Source of the DNA: Bradyrhizobium vignae | GTDB taxonomy: Bacteria; Pseudomonadota; Alphaproteobacteria; Rhizobiales; Xanthobacteraceae | Direction: 5' to 3' | Length of the DNA: 64,000 nucleotides | Assembly: GCF_004114425.1 (NCBI RefSeq) | Contig: NZ_RDQF01000021.1 | Span: 62,001-126,000 of the forward strand | Part shown: one piece after another, positions 47,333 through 55,292 of the stretch | Position numbering within the stretch: position 1 is the first letter of the stretch | How the letters are laid out: every line of letters begins with the position of its first letter | Notes under the pieces: generated by a model | What the model was told of the DNA's origin: nothing | Seen by the model: the letters and a program-made list of their open reading frames with translations, nothing else | Databases searched by the model: none | Made by a program: the position numbers and the translations under genes

Positions 47333-47672
47333 GAAGTGGGGTGCCCCGGTGTTGTTGAAACTGATCACACTCCGCGCGGGCCCGTTCTGGGTCGCGGCGC
47401 GCGGCCGATGCCGTCAAAATAGAATGGCGGTGCTGCGACGCAACGCATGCCGCGGGCGGCTCATTGTCACACGGCATATCCCGTTGAGTTCAGATGGCTT
47501 TTGCAGACTCACCCGATTGTGAGTCGAGTTCCATCGCGGCGTGCTGCGACGGAACAGCGCAATCAGGCGGCGGACAAGCTGTCCCCGAAATCGGCGCATC
47601 CGGCGCTTTTTTTGGGCTGGCGCTGTGCCATAGTGCGCCCCGCAATCAAGCTTCGTAACGGATGATACAGGC
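47333..47672. promoter_or_regulatory. divergent region between efflux adaptor and MotA-like gene
   Basis: A 340-bp gap with the 5' ends of two divergent genes. It contains a perfect six-base-pair inverted repeat at 47506-47525 (GACTCA and TGAGTC, eight bases apart). No RNA gene was recognised. A run of seven T near 47610 lacks a good preceding stem. Confidence 0.45.
47506..47525. promoter_or_regulatory. candidate operator palindrome
   Basis: Arms GACTCA and TGAGTC separated by CCCGATTG, about 175 bp upstream of the adaptor start and 150 bp upstream of the MotA-like start. The dyad fits the size of a TetR or MarR operator, the usual regulators of RND pumps, but no consensus is known for it. 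Confidence 0.3.
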
Positions 47673-48689
47673 ATGCGGTCTGGCACTTCCCGCTCCACCA
47701 TGGATATCGAGTACACCAAACTGTCCTCGCCGAGCGTCTTCCTGGTGCGGATGCTGGTCTTCCTGGTGCTGTGCACGCTGGTGGGCGTGGTGCTCTACAA
47801 GCAGATCATCCAGGCCTTCTTTGCCAATCCCGGGCTCAATGCCCTGATCGGGGCGGTGCTGTTCATCGGCATCGTGCTGGCCTTCCGCCAGGTGATCCGG
47901 CTCTACCCCGAAGTCTCCTGGGTCAATAATTTCCGTATCGCCGATCCTGGCCTTGCCCCGGCCCGCCACCCCAAGCTGCTGGCGCCGATGGCGGCGATCC
48001 TGGGCGGCGAGCGCTTTGGGCGGATGACCATCACCCAGACCACGATGCGGCACCTGCTCGATTCGATCGCGACCCGGCTGGACGAAGCCCGCGATATCTC
48101 GCGCTACATGACCGGCCTCTTGGTCTTCCTCGGCCTGCTCGGCACTTTCTGGGGCCTGATCGAGACGGTCGGCTCGGTGGGCAAGGTGATCGACGGGCTC
48201 AAGGTCGGCGGCGATGCCGCCTCCCTGTTCGACACCCTCAAGGAGGGCCTCGCCGCCCCGCTCGGCGGCATGGGCATCTCGTTCTCCAGCTCGCTGTTCG
48301 GCCTTGCCGGCTCGCTGATCCTCGGCTTCCTCGATCTGCAATCGAGCCAGGCGCAGAACCGCTTCTACACCGACCTGGAAGACTGGCTCGCCACCACCGT
48401 GCGCGAGTATGGCAAGGACGAAGTGGCGGCCGCGGCCGGCGGCGGTGGCGTGGCCAGCGGCGAACTCCAGGCCGCCGTCGAGCGGCTGCGCTCCGTGCTC
48501 GAGGAAGGCAGCGCCAACCGCGGCACCACGGCGGCGATGGCGAGCCTTGCCGAAGCGATCCAGGCGCTGGTCTCGCACATGCGCACCGAGCAACAGATGA
48601 TCCGCGAATGGGCCGACGGCCAGGGCGAGCAGAACCGCGAGATCCGACGCCTCTTGGAGCGCATCGCGCGGCAGCCGGAGAAGAGTTAG
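47673..48689 (+). CDS. MotA/TolQ/ExbB-like proton-channel subunit
   Basis: A 338-residue inner-membrane protein. Hydrophobic segments lie at about residues 25-45, 58-75, 145-165 and 200-220. The region GLLVFLGLLGTFWGLIETVG, followed by LKEGLAAPLGGMGISFSSSLFGLAGSLILGF, is the conserved MotA_ExbB domain. A helical cytoplasmic tail (QAAVERLRSVLEEGSANRGT and onward) follows. The partner OmpA/MotB-like protein is encoded 157 bp downstream. There are no flagellar genes around, so this is probably a stator-like energiser of an envelope process. Start at 47673 or at Met10 (47700). Confidence 0.88.
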   Translation: MRSGTSRSTMDIEYTKLSSPSVFLVRMLVFLVLCTLVGVVLYKQIIQAFFANPGLNALIGAVLFIGIVLAFRQVIRLYPEVSWVNNFRIADPGLAPARHPKLLAPMAAILGGERFGRMTITQTTMRHLLDSIATRLDEARDISRYMTGLLVFLGLLGTFWGLIETVGSVGKVIDGLKVGGDAASLFDTLKEGLAAPLGGMGISFSSSLFGLAGSLILGFLDLQSSQAQNRFYTDLEDWLATTVREYGKDEVAAAAGGGGVASGELQAAVERLRSVLEEGSANRGTTAAMASLAEAIQALVSHMRTEQQMIREWADGQGEQNREIRRLLERIARQPEKS

Positions 48690-48704
48690 CAGCAATGGAG
48701 AGCG

Positions 48705-48829
48705 CGTGCCCCGGACGCAGCGCAGCACGCAGTGATACGCTGCCGAGCCGGGGCCCAGAATCTTCAACCAGCGCTGGATCCCGGCTCAGCGGCGCACCGG
48801 CAAGGCGCTGCACCGCGTCCGGGACACGA
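48705..48829. repeat. palindromic intergenic repeat, family D (copy 2)
   Basis: About 125 bp between the MotA-like and OmpA-like genes, with GTGCCCCGGACGC and GCGTCCGGGACAC outer arms and an inner GAGCCGGGGCCC/GGATCCCGGCTC pair. It is close in sequence to the copy at 53691-53828. Confidence 0.82.
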
Positions 48830-48846
48830 GAGAAACGGAGACGGAA

Positions 48847-49875
48847 ATGGCTCTAGCGCGCGGCCGCCGCAGCGAAGGCGCATTCAACTACTGGCCCGGC
48901 TTCGTCGACGCACTGTCGACGCTGGTGCTGTCGATCGTGTTCCTGCTGTCGGTGTTCCTGGTGGTGCAGTTCTTCCTCTCGCAGGAGGTCACCGGCAAGG
49001 ACAAGGCGCTGGAGCAGCTCAACGCCAAGATCGCCCAGCTCAACGAGCTGTTGTCGCTGGAGAAGCTCGGCAAGCTCTCGCTCGACGACCAGGTGTCGCA
49101 ACTGAAAGCGGGCCTCGCCTCGGCCGAGTCCGAGCGCGACCGCATCAAGGGTCTCTATGAGGGCTTAGCCGCCGCCGGCAGCGACGCGCAGGGCAAGACC
49201 GCCGAGCTCGGCAAGGCGCTGGAGTCGGAGAAGGCTGTCTCGGCGCGAGCGCTGGCGCAGATCGAGGTGCTGAACCAGCAGATCAGCGCGCTGCGCCGGC
49301 AATTGGCGGCGCTGGAAGAGGCGTTGGATGCCAGCGAGAAGCGCGACAAGGAATCGCAAAGCCGCATTGCCGATCTGGGCTCCCGCTTGAACGTTGCATT
49401 GGCGCAGCGCGTGCAGGAATTGTCGCGCTATCGCTCGGAATTCTTCGGCCGGCTGCGCGCCATCCTCGGCAACCGCCCCGATATCCGCATCGTCGGCGAC
49501 CGCTTCGTGTTCCAGTCCGAAGTGTTCTTCGACACCGGCCAGGCGACGCTGCTGCCCGAGGGGCGCGCCGAGCTCGACACCCTGGCCACCGCGCTGATCG
49601 ACCTCGACAAGAAGATCCCGAGCGAGATTCCCTGGGTGCTGCGCGTCGACGGCCATACCGATGTGCGTCCGGTCAACGGTCCGAACTTCAAGTCGAACTG
49701 GGACCTGTCCGCGGCCCGCTCCATCTCGGTGGTGCAATATCTGATCTCGCTCGGCGTGCCGGCCCAGCGCCTCGTCGCCGCCGGCTTCGGCGAATTCCAG
49801 CCGCTCGATACCGGCAACACCGAGGAGGCCTATAAGCGCAACCGCCGCATCGAGCTGAAGCTGACGGAGCGGTAG
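48847..49875 (+). CDS. OmpA/MotB-like peptidoglycan-binding stator partner
   Basis: A 342-residue protein with one N-terminal membrane helix (YWPGFVDALSTLVLSIVFLL, then SVFLVVQFFLS) whose acidic residue in FVDALS corresponds to the proton-carrying Asp of MotB-like proteins. A long coiled coil (about residues 50-200, rich in ALEQLNAKIAQLNELL-type heptads) leads to a C-terminal OmpA domain with LRVDGHTDVRPVNG, SAARSISVVQYL and RNRRIELKLTE. The long periplasmic coiled coil distinguishes it from flagellar MotB. It pairs with the MotA-like gene upstream. Confidence 0.9.
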   Translation: MALARGRRSEGAFNYWPGFVDALSTLVLSIVFLLSVFLVVQFFLSQEVTGKDKALEQLNAKIAQLNELLSLEKLGKLSLDDQVSQLKAGLASAESERDRIKGLYEGLAAAGSDAQGKTAELGKALESEKAVSARALAQIEVLNQQISALRRQLAALEEALDASEKRDKESQSRIADLGSRLNVALAQRVQELSRYRSEFFGRLRAILGNRPDIRIVGDRFVFQSEVFFDTGQATLLPEGRAELDTLATALIDLDKKIPSEIPWVLRVDGHTDVRPVNGPNFKSNWDLSAARSISVVQYLISLGVPAQRLVAAGFGEFQPLDTGNTEEAYKRNRRIELKLTER

Positions 49876-50324
49876 TGAGCGCGTTCCACCTCCGCCCCTA
49901 CCGCACTGAGGACGAAGCCGCTGCGATCGATCTCTGGCATCGCACCTGGCAGCAGGCTTATCCGCAGATCGACTTCGCCGCGCGGCTGGACTGGTGGCGC
50001 GAGCGCTGGCGCAAGGATCTGGTGCCGAAGGCCCAGGTCGTGGTGGCGGAACAGGACGGCGCGCCGATCGGTTTCGTCACCATCGACGGCGAAGGCTATC
50101 TCGATCAGCTCGTGGTCGATCCCGTCCATTGGGGTTCGGACGCAGCAAGGCTGCTGGTGGATGAGGCCAAGCGGCTGTCGCCGTCGGCCGTCACGCTGCT
50201 CGTCAACAAGGACAATGCCCGCGCCATACGCTTCTACGAGCGCAACGGCTTTGCCCATGCCGGCGACGACGTGAACCCGACCTCGGGCCGGCCGGTGCTG
50301 AAGATGGTATGGAAGCCCTGCTAG
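49875..50324 (+). CDS. GNAT-family N-acetyltransferase
   Basis: A 149-residue acetyl-CoA-dependent transferase. It opens FHLRPYRTEDEAAAIDLWHR and ends with the GNAT motif B region VNKDNARAIRFYERNGFAHA. The GTG start at 49875 shares a base with the stop of the OmpA-like gene (TAGTG), so it is translationally coupled. The strand DQLVVDPVHWGSDAARLL carries a modified motif A (usual R/QxxGxG/A is weak here). The acceptor is unknown. Confidence 0.88.
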   Translation: MSAFHLRPYRTEDEAAAIDLWHRTWQQAYPQIDFAARLDWWRERWRKDLVPKAQVVVAEQDGAPIGFVTIDGEGYLDQLVVDPVHWGSDAARLLVDEAKRLSPSAVTLLVNKDNARAIRFYERNGFAHAGDDVNPTSGRPVLKMVWKPC

Positions 50325-50392
50325 GGGTTTGCTGCCGCCACCCTCCCCCGCCTTCGCGGGAGATGACAGCTGTCGTGGTGAAACGGTCAGGC

Positions 50393-52243
50393 TCACGCCC
50401 CCTCGAACTGCAACCGCGCCAGCCGCGCATAGAGCCCGTTGGCCGCCACGAGCTCGGCATGCGTGCCCTGCTCGACGATCCGGCCCTGGTCCATCACCAG
50501 GATGCGGTCGCAGGAGAGCACGGTGGCGAGGCGATGCGCGATCACCAGCGTGGTGCGGTGGCGCATCAATTCTTCCAGCGCGGTCTGCACCAGCGTCTCG
50601 CTTTCGGCATCGAGCGCGGAGGTGGCTTCATCCAGCAGCAAGAGCGGCGCATCGCGCAGGATGGCGCGGGCGATCGCGATGCGCTGGCGCTGGCCGCCTG
50701 ACAGCGTCACGCCGCGCTCGCCGAGCGCCGTCTCGAAACCTTCGGGCAGGCGGCGGATGAACTCGGCGGCGTGGGCGAGCTCGGCGGCGCGCTCGACCTC
50801 GGCATCGGTCGCATCGGGCCGGCCGAACCGGATGTTCTCGCGGGCGGTGGCCGCGAACACCACCGATTCCTGCGGCACCAGCGCGATGCGGGCGCGGAAA
50901 TCACGGGGAGCGGCGGATTTGACCGGGACGCCGTCGAGCGCGACCGTCCCGCTGCGCGGATCATAGAAGCGCAGCAGCAGATGAAAGATCGTGCTCTTGC
51001 CGGCACCGGAAGGACCGACGATCGCGACCTTCTCGCCGGGCCGCACGGTGAACGACACCGCGTCCAGCACCTTGACGTCGGACCGCGCCGGATAGGCGAA
51101 GCTGACCCGATCGAAGCCGACCTCGCCGCGCGCCGGCAGCGGCAGCGCAAGCGGCGCCGCGGGCGCGGTGATCTCGGGCTTTACATGCAAAATCTCGAAC
51201 AGGCGCTCGGCCGCGCCCGAAGCCGCCGAGACCTCGCCCCAGACCTCGCTGAGCTGGCCGAGGCCCGCTGCCGCGAACACGGCGTAAAGCACGAACTGAC
51301 CGAGCCGGCCCGGCGTGATGGCGCCGGTAAGCACGTCATGCGAGCCGATCCAGAGGATCGCGACCACGCTTGCGAACACGATGAAGATGATGATGGCCGT
51401 GAGCACGGCGCGGGCCTGGCTCGAGGTTCGCGCGGCTTCATAGGCCTGCTCGACCTCGCCGCCGAAACGCGTCTCGGCAAACCGCTCGCTGGTATAGGCC
51501 TGCACGGTACGGATCGCACCGACCAGCTCGCCCGCATAGGCGGAGGCCTCGGCGAGCGTGTCCTGCGCATTGCGCGACAGGCGCCGCACCCAGCGGCCGA
51601 ATGCGACCAGCGGCAGCACGATCAAAGGTATCGCCAGCAGCACGAAGCCCGACAGCTTCGGGCTGGTGATCACCATCATCACGGCGGCACCGAGGAACAT
51701 CATCAGGTTGCGCAGCGCGATCGACACGGAGGCGCCGACGGCGGACTTGATCTGCGTGGTGTCGGCGGTGAGGCGCGAGATCAGCTCGCCGCTGCGCGCC
51801 GAATCGAAGAAGGCGGGTGAGAGCGACAGCAGATGGGCGAAGACGTCGCGGCGCAAATCGGCGACGATGCGCTCGCCGATCGTCATCACGAGGTAGTAGC
51901 GGGCGGCGCTCGCGAACGCGAGCACGCCGACGACCGCGAGCATGACCGAGAAGTAGCTGTTGATCAGCTCGATGCCCTCGGGCGTCAGGCCGAAATCGAT
52001 CATCCTGCGCACCGCGACCGGCACCAGCAGCGTCGTCAGTGCTGCGATCGTGAGCGCAACGAAGGCCAGCGCCGCCCGGCCGCGATAGCGGCTCACATAG
52101 GGCGCGAGCGCAAGCAGCGGCCGCAGCTTCGCGCGTCCCTTGGCGGGCTGTTCGATCAGCTCGGCCTCGATCGAGGGGATGTCCGCGGAGTTCATTGCAG
52201 GCCGTTCGACTTCGTGGTCATCAAGCCGTTCCACTGCGCTCAT
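50393..52243 (-). CDS. ABC exporter, fused membrane and ATPase domains
   Basis: A 616-residue half-transporter of the MsbA/LmrA type. Six membrane segments span about residues 45-330 (type I exporter domain, [20 protein letters not shown] and onward). The ATPase has Walker [10 protein letters not shown], signature [16 protein letters not shown], Walker [13 protein letters not shown] and the H-loop VIAHRLATV. The start at MSAVERL (52243) was chosen; an upstream in-frame codon is possible. It probably exports a lipid or hydrophobic compound as a homodimer. Divergent from rpmE. Confidence 0.94.
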   Translation of the reverse strand: MSAVERLDDHEVERPAMNSADIPSIEAELIEQPAKGRAKLRPLLALAPYVSRYRGRAALAFVALTIAALTTLLVPVAVRRMIDFGLTPEGIELINSYFSVMLAVVGVLAFASAARYYLVMTIGERIVADLRRDVFAHLLSLSPAFFDSARSGELISRLTADTTQIKSAVGASVSIALRNLMMFLGAAVMMVITSPKLSGFVLLAIPLIVLPLVAFGRWVRRLSRNAQDTLAEASAYAGELVGAIRTVQAYTSERFAETRFGGEVEQAYEAARTSSQARAVLTAIIIFIVFASVVAILWIGSHDVLTGAITPGRLGQFVLYAVFAAAGLGQLSEVWGEVSAASGAAERLFEILHVKPEITAPAAPLALPLPARGEVGFDRVSFAYPARSDVKVLDAVSFTVRPGEKVAIVGPSGAGKSTIFHLLLRFYDPRSGTVALDGVPVKSAAPRDFRARIALVPQESVVFAATARENIRFGRPDATDAEVERAAELAHAAEFIRRLPEGFETALGERGVTLSGGQRQRIAIARAILRDAPLLLLDEATSALDAESETLVQTALEELMRHRTTLVIAHRLATVLSCDRILVMDQGRIVEQGTHAELVAANGLYARLARLQFEGA

Positions 52244-52440
52244 GATATCCGACCTATTGCATTGCTTTGCTCCCAATAGGCCGGTGTGGTGGTAGTGGCA
52301 AATCCGGGAAGTCCCTTAGGGGCAAACCCGGTCCAGCCGCCCGGGATGGCTTGTTTTGCTGGGTTTCGTGAGGTATAGAGCCGCCCAAATCCGTCATTCG
52401 CTAGCCACCAGAACAGGCGCCGGGCGCCGAGGAATTTGCC

Positions 52441-52668
52441 ATGAAAGCCGAAATTCATCCGAATTATCATACGATTAAGGTCGTGATGACCGACGGAACC
52501 GAGTACCTGACCCGCTCGACCTGGGGCAAGGAAGGCGACACGCTGAACCTCGACATCGACCCGAAGTCGCACCCGGCCTGGACCGGCGGCTCCGCGCAGA
52601 TCATGGATCGCGGCGGCCGCGTCTCGCGCTTCCAGAAGAAGTTTTCGGGCTTCCTCAAAAAGGATTGA
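52441..52668 (+). CDS. rpmE: 50S ribosomal protein L31 (cysteine-less form)
   Basis: A 75-residue ribosomal protein: [20 protein letters not shown], then [16 protein letters not shown] and [13 protein letters not shown]. The zinc-binding cysteines of the C+ form are absent, so this is a C- paralogue that does not need zinc. It is followed by a strong terminator at 52690-52726 and is thus a single-gene unit. Confidence 0.97.
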   Translation: MKAEIHPNYHTIKVVMTDGTEYLTRSTWGKEGDTLNLDIDPKSHPAWTGGSAQIMDRGGRVSRFQKKFSGFLKKD

Positions 52669-52689
52669 TCCGGCCGCAAGGCTGAGACG

Positions 52690-52726
52690 AAAAACGCCCC
52701 TGGGAGACCAGGGGCGTTTTTGTTTT
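52690..52726 (+). terminator. Rho-independent terminator after rpmE
   Basis: A ten-base-pair stem ACGCCCCTGG/CCAGGGGCGT with a four-base loop, followed by TTTTTGTTTT. It is preceded by AAAA, so it could also work for transcripts from the opposite strand (bidirectional). Confidence 0.95.
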
Positions 52727-52734
52727 GCGGCTAT

Positions 52735-52823
52735 CGTTATTGCGAGGAACGCTTGCGACGAAGCAAATCCAGACTGCCCCTGCAGCGGGATTTCTGGATT
52801 GCTTCGCTTCGCTCGCAGTGACG
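52735..52823. repeat. palindromic intergenic repeat, family C (copy 1)
   Basis: About 89 bp with TTGCGAGGAACGC, TTGCGACGAAGCAAATCCAG and CTGGATTGCTTCGCTTCGC, closing GCAGTGACGG. AATCCAG and CTGGATT pair around a short loop. The same unit is at 60355-60443, also downstream of genes. Confidence 0.85.
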
Positions 52824-52834
52824 GCAGATGGGCC

Positions 52835-53344
52835 TTACCGCTCGAACGCGGCCTTCAGCGCGTTGAGGTGCGGCACCAGCGGGTTGCCGATCGCGGAGTG
52901 TTCCGCCGGCGGGGTGTGGATGGTGGTGTCGAGGCGGCGCACACGGGACTGCAGGCTCATCGAGCGATGGATCAGGTCCTGGAGCTGTGCGGGCAGCTTC
53001 TCGATGGTGTCGGCGGGGCCGGGATCGGCGGCGGTGAGCTTGACCTTGGTCTTCTCGCGGTTGGCCTGCACCAGCGTCATCTCGCCTTCCTTCACCGCGC
53101 GGTGCAGCAGCAGCCAGGAAGCGAGCTGCATCAGGCGCGTGGTGAGACGCATGCTCTCGGTCGCATAGGTGAGGCTGACGGCGCGGTCGAGCGCCTTGGC
53201 CTCGACGCGGCCTGCGCCGTCGAGATAGGCGGCGGTTTCCTCGACGAGATCCATGCCTTCACGGAACAGGTTGCCGAACGCCGCAGAATTGGTGAACCTC
53301 TCGCTGAGTTGAACGAGAGCGCCCTCGGCCTGCAAACGTTCCAT
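52835..53344 (-). CDS. rcdA: RcdA (DUF1465), CtrA-degradation adaptor
   Basis: A 169-residue helical protein of the DUF1465 family. The sequence FREGMDLVEETAAYLDGAGR, then YATESMRLTTRLMQLASWLL matches Caulobacter RcdA, which helps ClpXP recognise CtrA together with CpdR and PopA. The C-terminal tail after residue 125 is less conserved. The ATG at 53344 is clear. It stands alone, with repeat family C downstream and a terminator-like hairpin and possible small RNA upstream. Confidence 0.9.
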   Translation of the reverse strand: MERLQAEGALVQLSERFTNSAAFGNLFREGMDLVEETAAYLDGAGRVEAKALDRAVSLTYATESMRLTTRLMQLASWLLLHRAVKEGEMTLVQANREKTKVKLTAADPGPADTIEKLPAQLQDLIHRSMSLQSRVRRLDTTIHTPPAEHSAIGNPLVPHLNALKAAFER

Positions 53345-53499
53345 GGTTAACGCCTCTTACGCAACTGTTTGACTGTCCGGCTTGGGCGCCGGCTTATGAT
53401 GAACAAATCATTGCGCGGGCGGAGCGCGGAGTCCAGTGACCAGCGCGGATATGGTTTCCGCGGGTCATCCTTTGGAATTCAACCGGGAATAGACGCAAA

Positions 53500-53610
53500 A
53501 CAAAAAAGAGCCGCCGGAGACCGGCGGCTTTGAAAGTTGATAACAGGGAGGCGTCAAACAGAGTGGACAGGAGCCACTCGGTGTCCAAACAAGGACAGTT
53601 CCGGTCATAA
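53500..53610 (-). ncRNA. candidate structured small RNA ending in a terminator
   Basis: On the minus strand three hairpins follow each other: GTCC/GGAC (53583-53596), GAGTGG/CCACTC (53561-53579) and a nine-base-pair GCCGCCGGT-type stem (53510-53528), the last followed by CTCTTTTTTG. The final hairpin with its T-run is a good intrinsic terminator. No protein gene on the minus strand ends just before it, since DUF1192 stops at 53837 with a repeat between. The start is unknown and 53610 is a guess. It may also be the leader of rcdA. Confidence 0.4.
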
Positions 53611-53620
53611 ACCCGAAAGC

Positions 53621-53635
53621 TTAATCTGAAGTAAA
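53621..53635 (-). promoter_or_regulatory. possible CtrA-type box
   Basis: The minus strand reads TTTACTTCAGATTAA, which is the CtrA pattern TTAA-N7-TTAA with one mismatch. It lies upstream of the small RNA candidate and rcdA. With one mismatch such a site can easily arise by chance. Confidence 0.3.
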
Positions 53636-53690
53636 CGAGCTAATTTTTTGAGAGTTCGTTAGCCATGTCGGCCAGTGGCCGAGCCGCCGA

Positions 53691-53828
53691 CGTGCCCCGG
53701 ACGCAGTGCAGCACGAAGTGCTGCGCTGCTGAGCCGGGGCCCAGTCCTTTGGCTGAGACGTTTGGCGAGGCATGGGTCCCGGCTCTGCGGAGCAGCGCCA
53801 TGCGCTGCACCGTGTCCGGGACACGAGA
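53691..53828. repeat. palindromic intergenic repeat, family D (copy 3)
   Basis: About 138 bp with outer arms GTGCCCCGGACGCAG and CGTGTCCGGGACAC, an inner pair GAGCCGGGGCCC/GGGTCCCGGCTC, and GCAGCGC stems. It lies just after the stop of the DUF1192 gene. Together with 36268 and 48705 it defines the family. Confidence 0.82.
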
Positions 53829-53836
53829 GGAGAGTC

Positions 53837-54028
53837 CTACGACTTGAAGAAACTGTTCGCCGCATCGCGCGAGGCGCGTTTCTTGGTGGCAGCTTCTTCC
53901 AATCTTGCGATCTCGGTCTTGAGCAGCGCGACGCGCTCCGTCAGTTCCTCGAGCGACAAGAGTGAGAGATCCTGGCCGATTTCGTGGGTGACCTTCTTGC
54001 GCGGACGGTCGTCGTCTTCGATCGGCAT
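53837..54028 (-). CDS. DUF1192 small protein
   Basis: A 63-residue protein: PIEDDDRPRKKVTHEIGQDL, then SLLSLEELTERVALLKTEIA and RLEEAATKKRASRDAANSFF. It matches the DUF1192 family of short coiled-coil proteins found throughout Rhizobiales. AGGAGG six bases before the ATG at 54028 fixes the start. It is divergent from the quinone oxidoreductase gene. Function unknown. Confidence 0.9.
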   Translation of the reverse strand: MPIEDDDRPRKKVTHEIGQDLSLLSLEELTERVALLKTEIARLEEAATKKRASRDAANSFFKS

Positions 54029-54139
54029 GTCGTTCCTCCTGCATTCGCGCTGGACCATGGCCGAGATGGTTGCCAGCTTGGATGGCGCTGGCTAAGCAAG
54101 GGCCTCGTTTCCTCCTGCACCTTTGCTCAAGGACACATC

Positions 54140-55138
54140 ATGGACAAGCTGCCCGCGCAAATGACCGTGGTCGCCATCTCCAAGCCCGGCGGACCGGAGG
54201 TGCTGGTGCCCGAACAACGCGCCGTGCCGCAGCCGGGTCCTGACGAGATCCTGGTCAAGGTCGAAGCAGCCGGCGTCAACCGGCCCGACGTCGCGCAGCG
54301 CTCCGGCGCCTATCCGCCGCCGCCCGGCGCCAGCGACCTGCCCGGCCTCGAGATCGCGGGTGAAGTCGTCGCGGTCGGCAGCAACGCCAAGCGGCACAAG
54401 ATCGGCGACAAGGTGATGTCGCTGGTCGCCGGCGGCGGCTATGCGCAGTATTGCATCGCGCATGACGCCCAGGCCATGAGCGTGCCGCCGGCACTGTCGA
54501 TGAAGGAAGCCGGCGCGCTGCCGGAAACCCTGATGACGGTCTGGCACAACGTGTTCGAGCGTGGCGGCCTCAAGGCCGGCGAGACCCTGCTGATCCATGG
54601 CGGCTCCTCCGGCATCGGCACCATGGCGATCCAGCTTGCGAAAGCATTCGGCGCGAAGGTGTTCGTCACTGTGGGATCGCAGGACAAGATCGACGCCTGC
54701 CTCAAGCTGGGGGCCGACCGCGCCATCAACTACAAGACCGAAGATTTCGTCGCCGTGGTCAAGGCGGAGACCAACAACGTCGGCGTCAACCTGATCCTCG
54801 ACATGGTCGCCGGCGACTATGTCGATCGCAACTATGATGCCGCCGCGGTCGACGGCCGCATCGTCCAGATCGCGACCCTGAACGGCCCCAAGGTCAGCGT
54901 CAATATCGCCAAGGTCATGGTCAAGCGCCTGACTCATACCGGCTCGACGCTGCGCCCCCGTAGTAATGCGGACAAGGCGGCAATGGTGGCCGCGATCGAG
55001 CAGAAAGTGATGCCGCTTTTGCGCGAAGGCCGCATCAAGCCGGTGATGGACAGCAGTTTCCCGCTGGAAAAGGCGGCGGACGCCCACCGGCGCATGGAGA
55101 CGAGCGCACATATTGGCAAAATTGTGTTGGAGGCCTAG
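54140..55138 (+). CDS. NAD(P)H-quinone oxidoreductase, PIG3 type
   Basis: A 332-residue medium-chain dehydrogenase/reductase without zinc ligands. It has the quinone-reductase blocks AAGVNRPDVAQRSGAYPPPP and GLEIAGEVVAVG, and the nucleotide site LIHGGSSGIGTMAIQLAKAF (AXXGXXG-type, NADPH). The ATG at 54140 follows AAGGACAC; the longer frame upstream overlaps the divergent DUF1192 gene and is not coding. It reduces quinones or other alpha,beta-unsaturated carbonyls. Confidence 0.94.
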   Translation: MDKLPAQMTVVAISKPGGPEVLVPEQRAVPQPGPDEILVKVEAAGVNRPDVAQRSGAYPPPPGASDLPGLEIAGEVVAVGSNAKRHKIGDKVMSLVAGGGYAQYCIAHDAQAMSVPPALSMKEAGALPETLMTVWHNVFERGGLKAGETLLIHGGSSGIGTMAIQLAKAFGAKVFVTVGSQDKIDACLKLGADRAINYKTEDFVAVVKAETNNVGVNLILDMVAGDYVDRNYDAAAVDGRIVQIATLNGPKVSVNIAKVMVKRLTHTGSTLRPRSNADKAAMVAAIEQKVMPLLREGRIKPVMDSSFPLEKAADAHRRMETSAHIGKIVLEA

Positions 55139-55292
55139 GCCGCCGGCCCACCAAAGCAGGCCGGAAACCCTTTGATTTTCCTCGCTTTCGTGGCATCTAT
55201 CGCGACGCACCGAACCACCTCGGTCCGGTCTGAAATCGCCTTTTAGATTCGCCTTGCACTAAAGAGTTTGCGTCGAACGCGGAGAGCTGACC

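Noticed and set aside
47673-49875. Zorya anti-phage defence system
   Set aside because: The MotA-like and OmpA-like pair resembles ZorA and ZorB in plan, but no ZorC, ZorD or ZorE genes (helicase, EH-signature proteins) lie nearby.
53394-53588. 64-residue minus-strand ORF with a TTG start
   Set aside because: It overlaps the three-hairpin and terminator structure, has no ribosome site and no family similarity.
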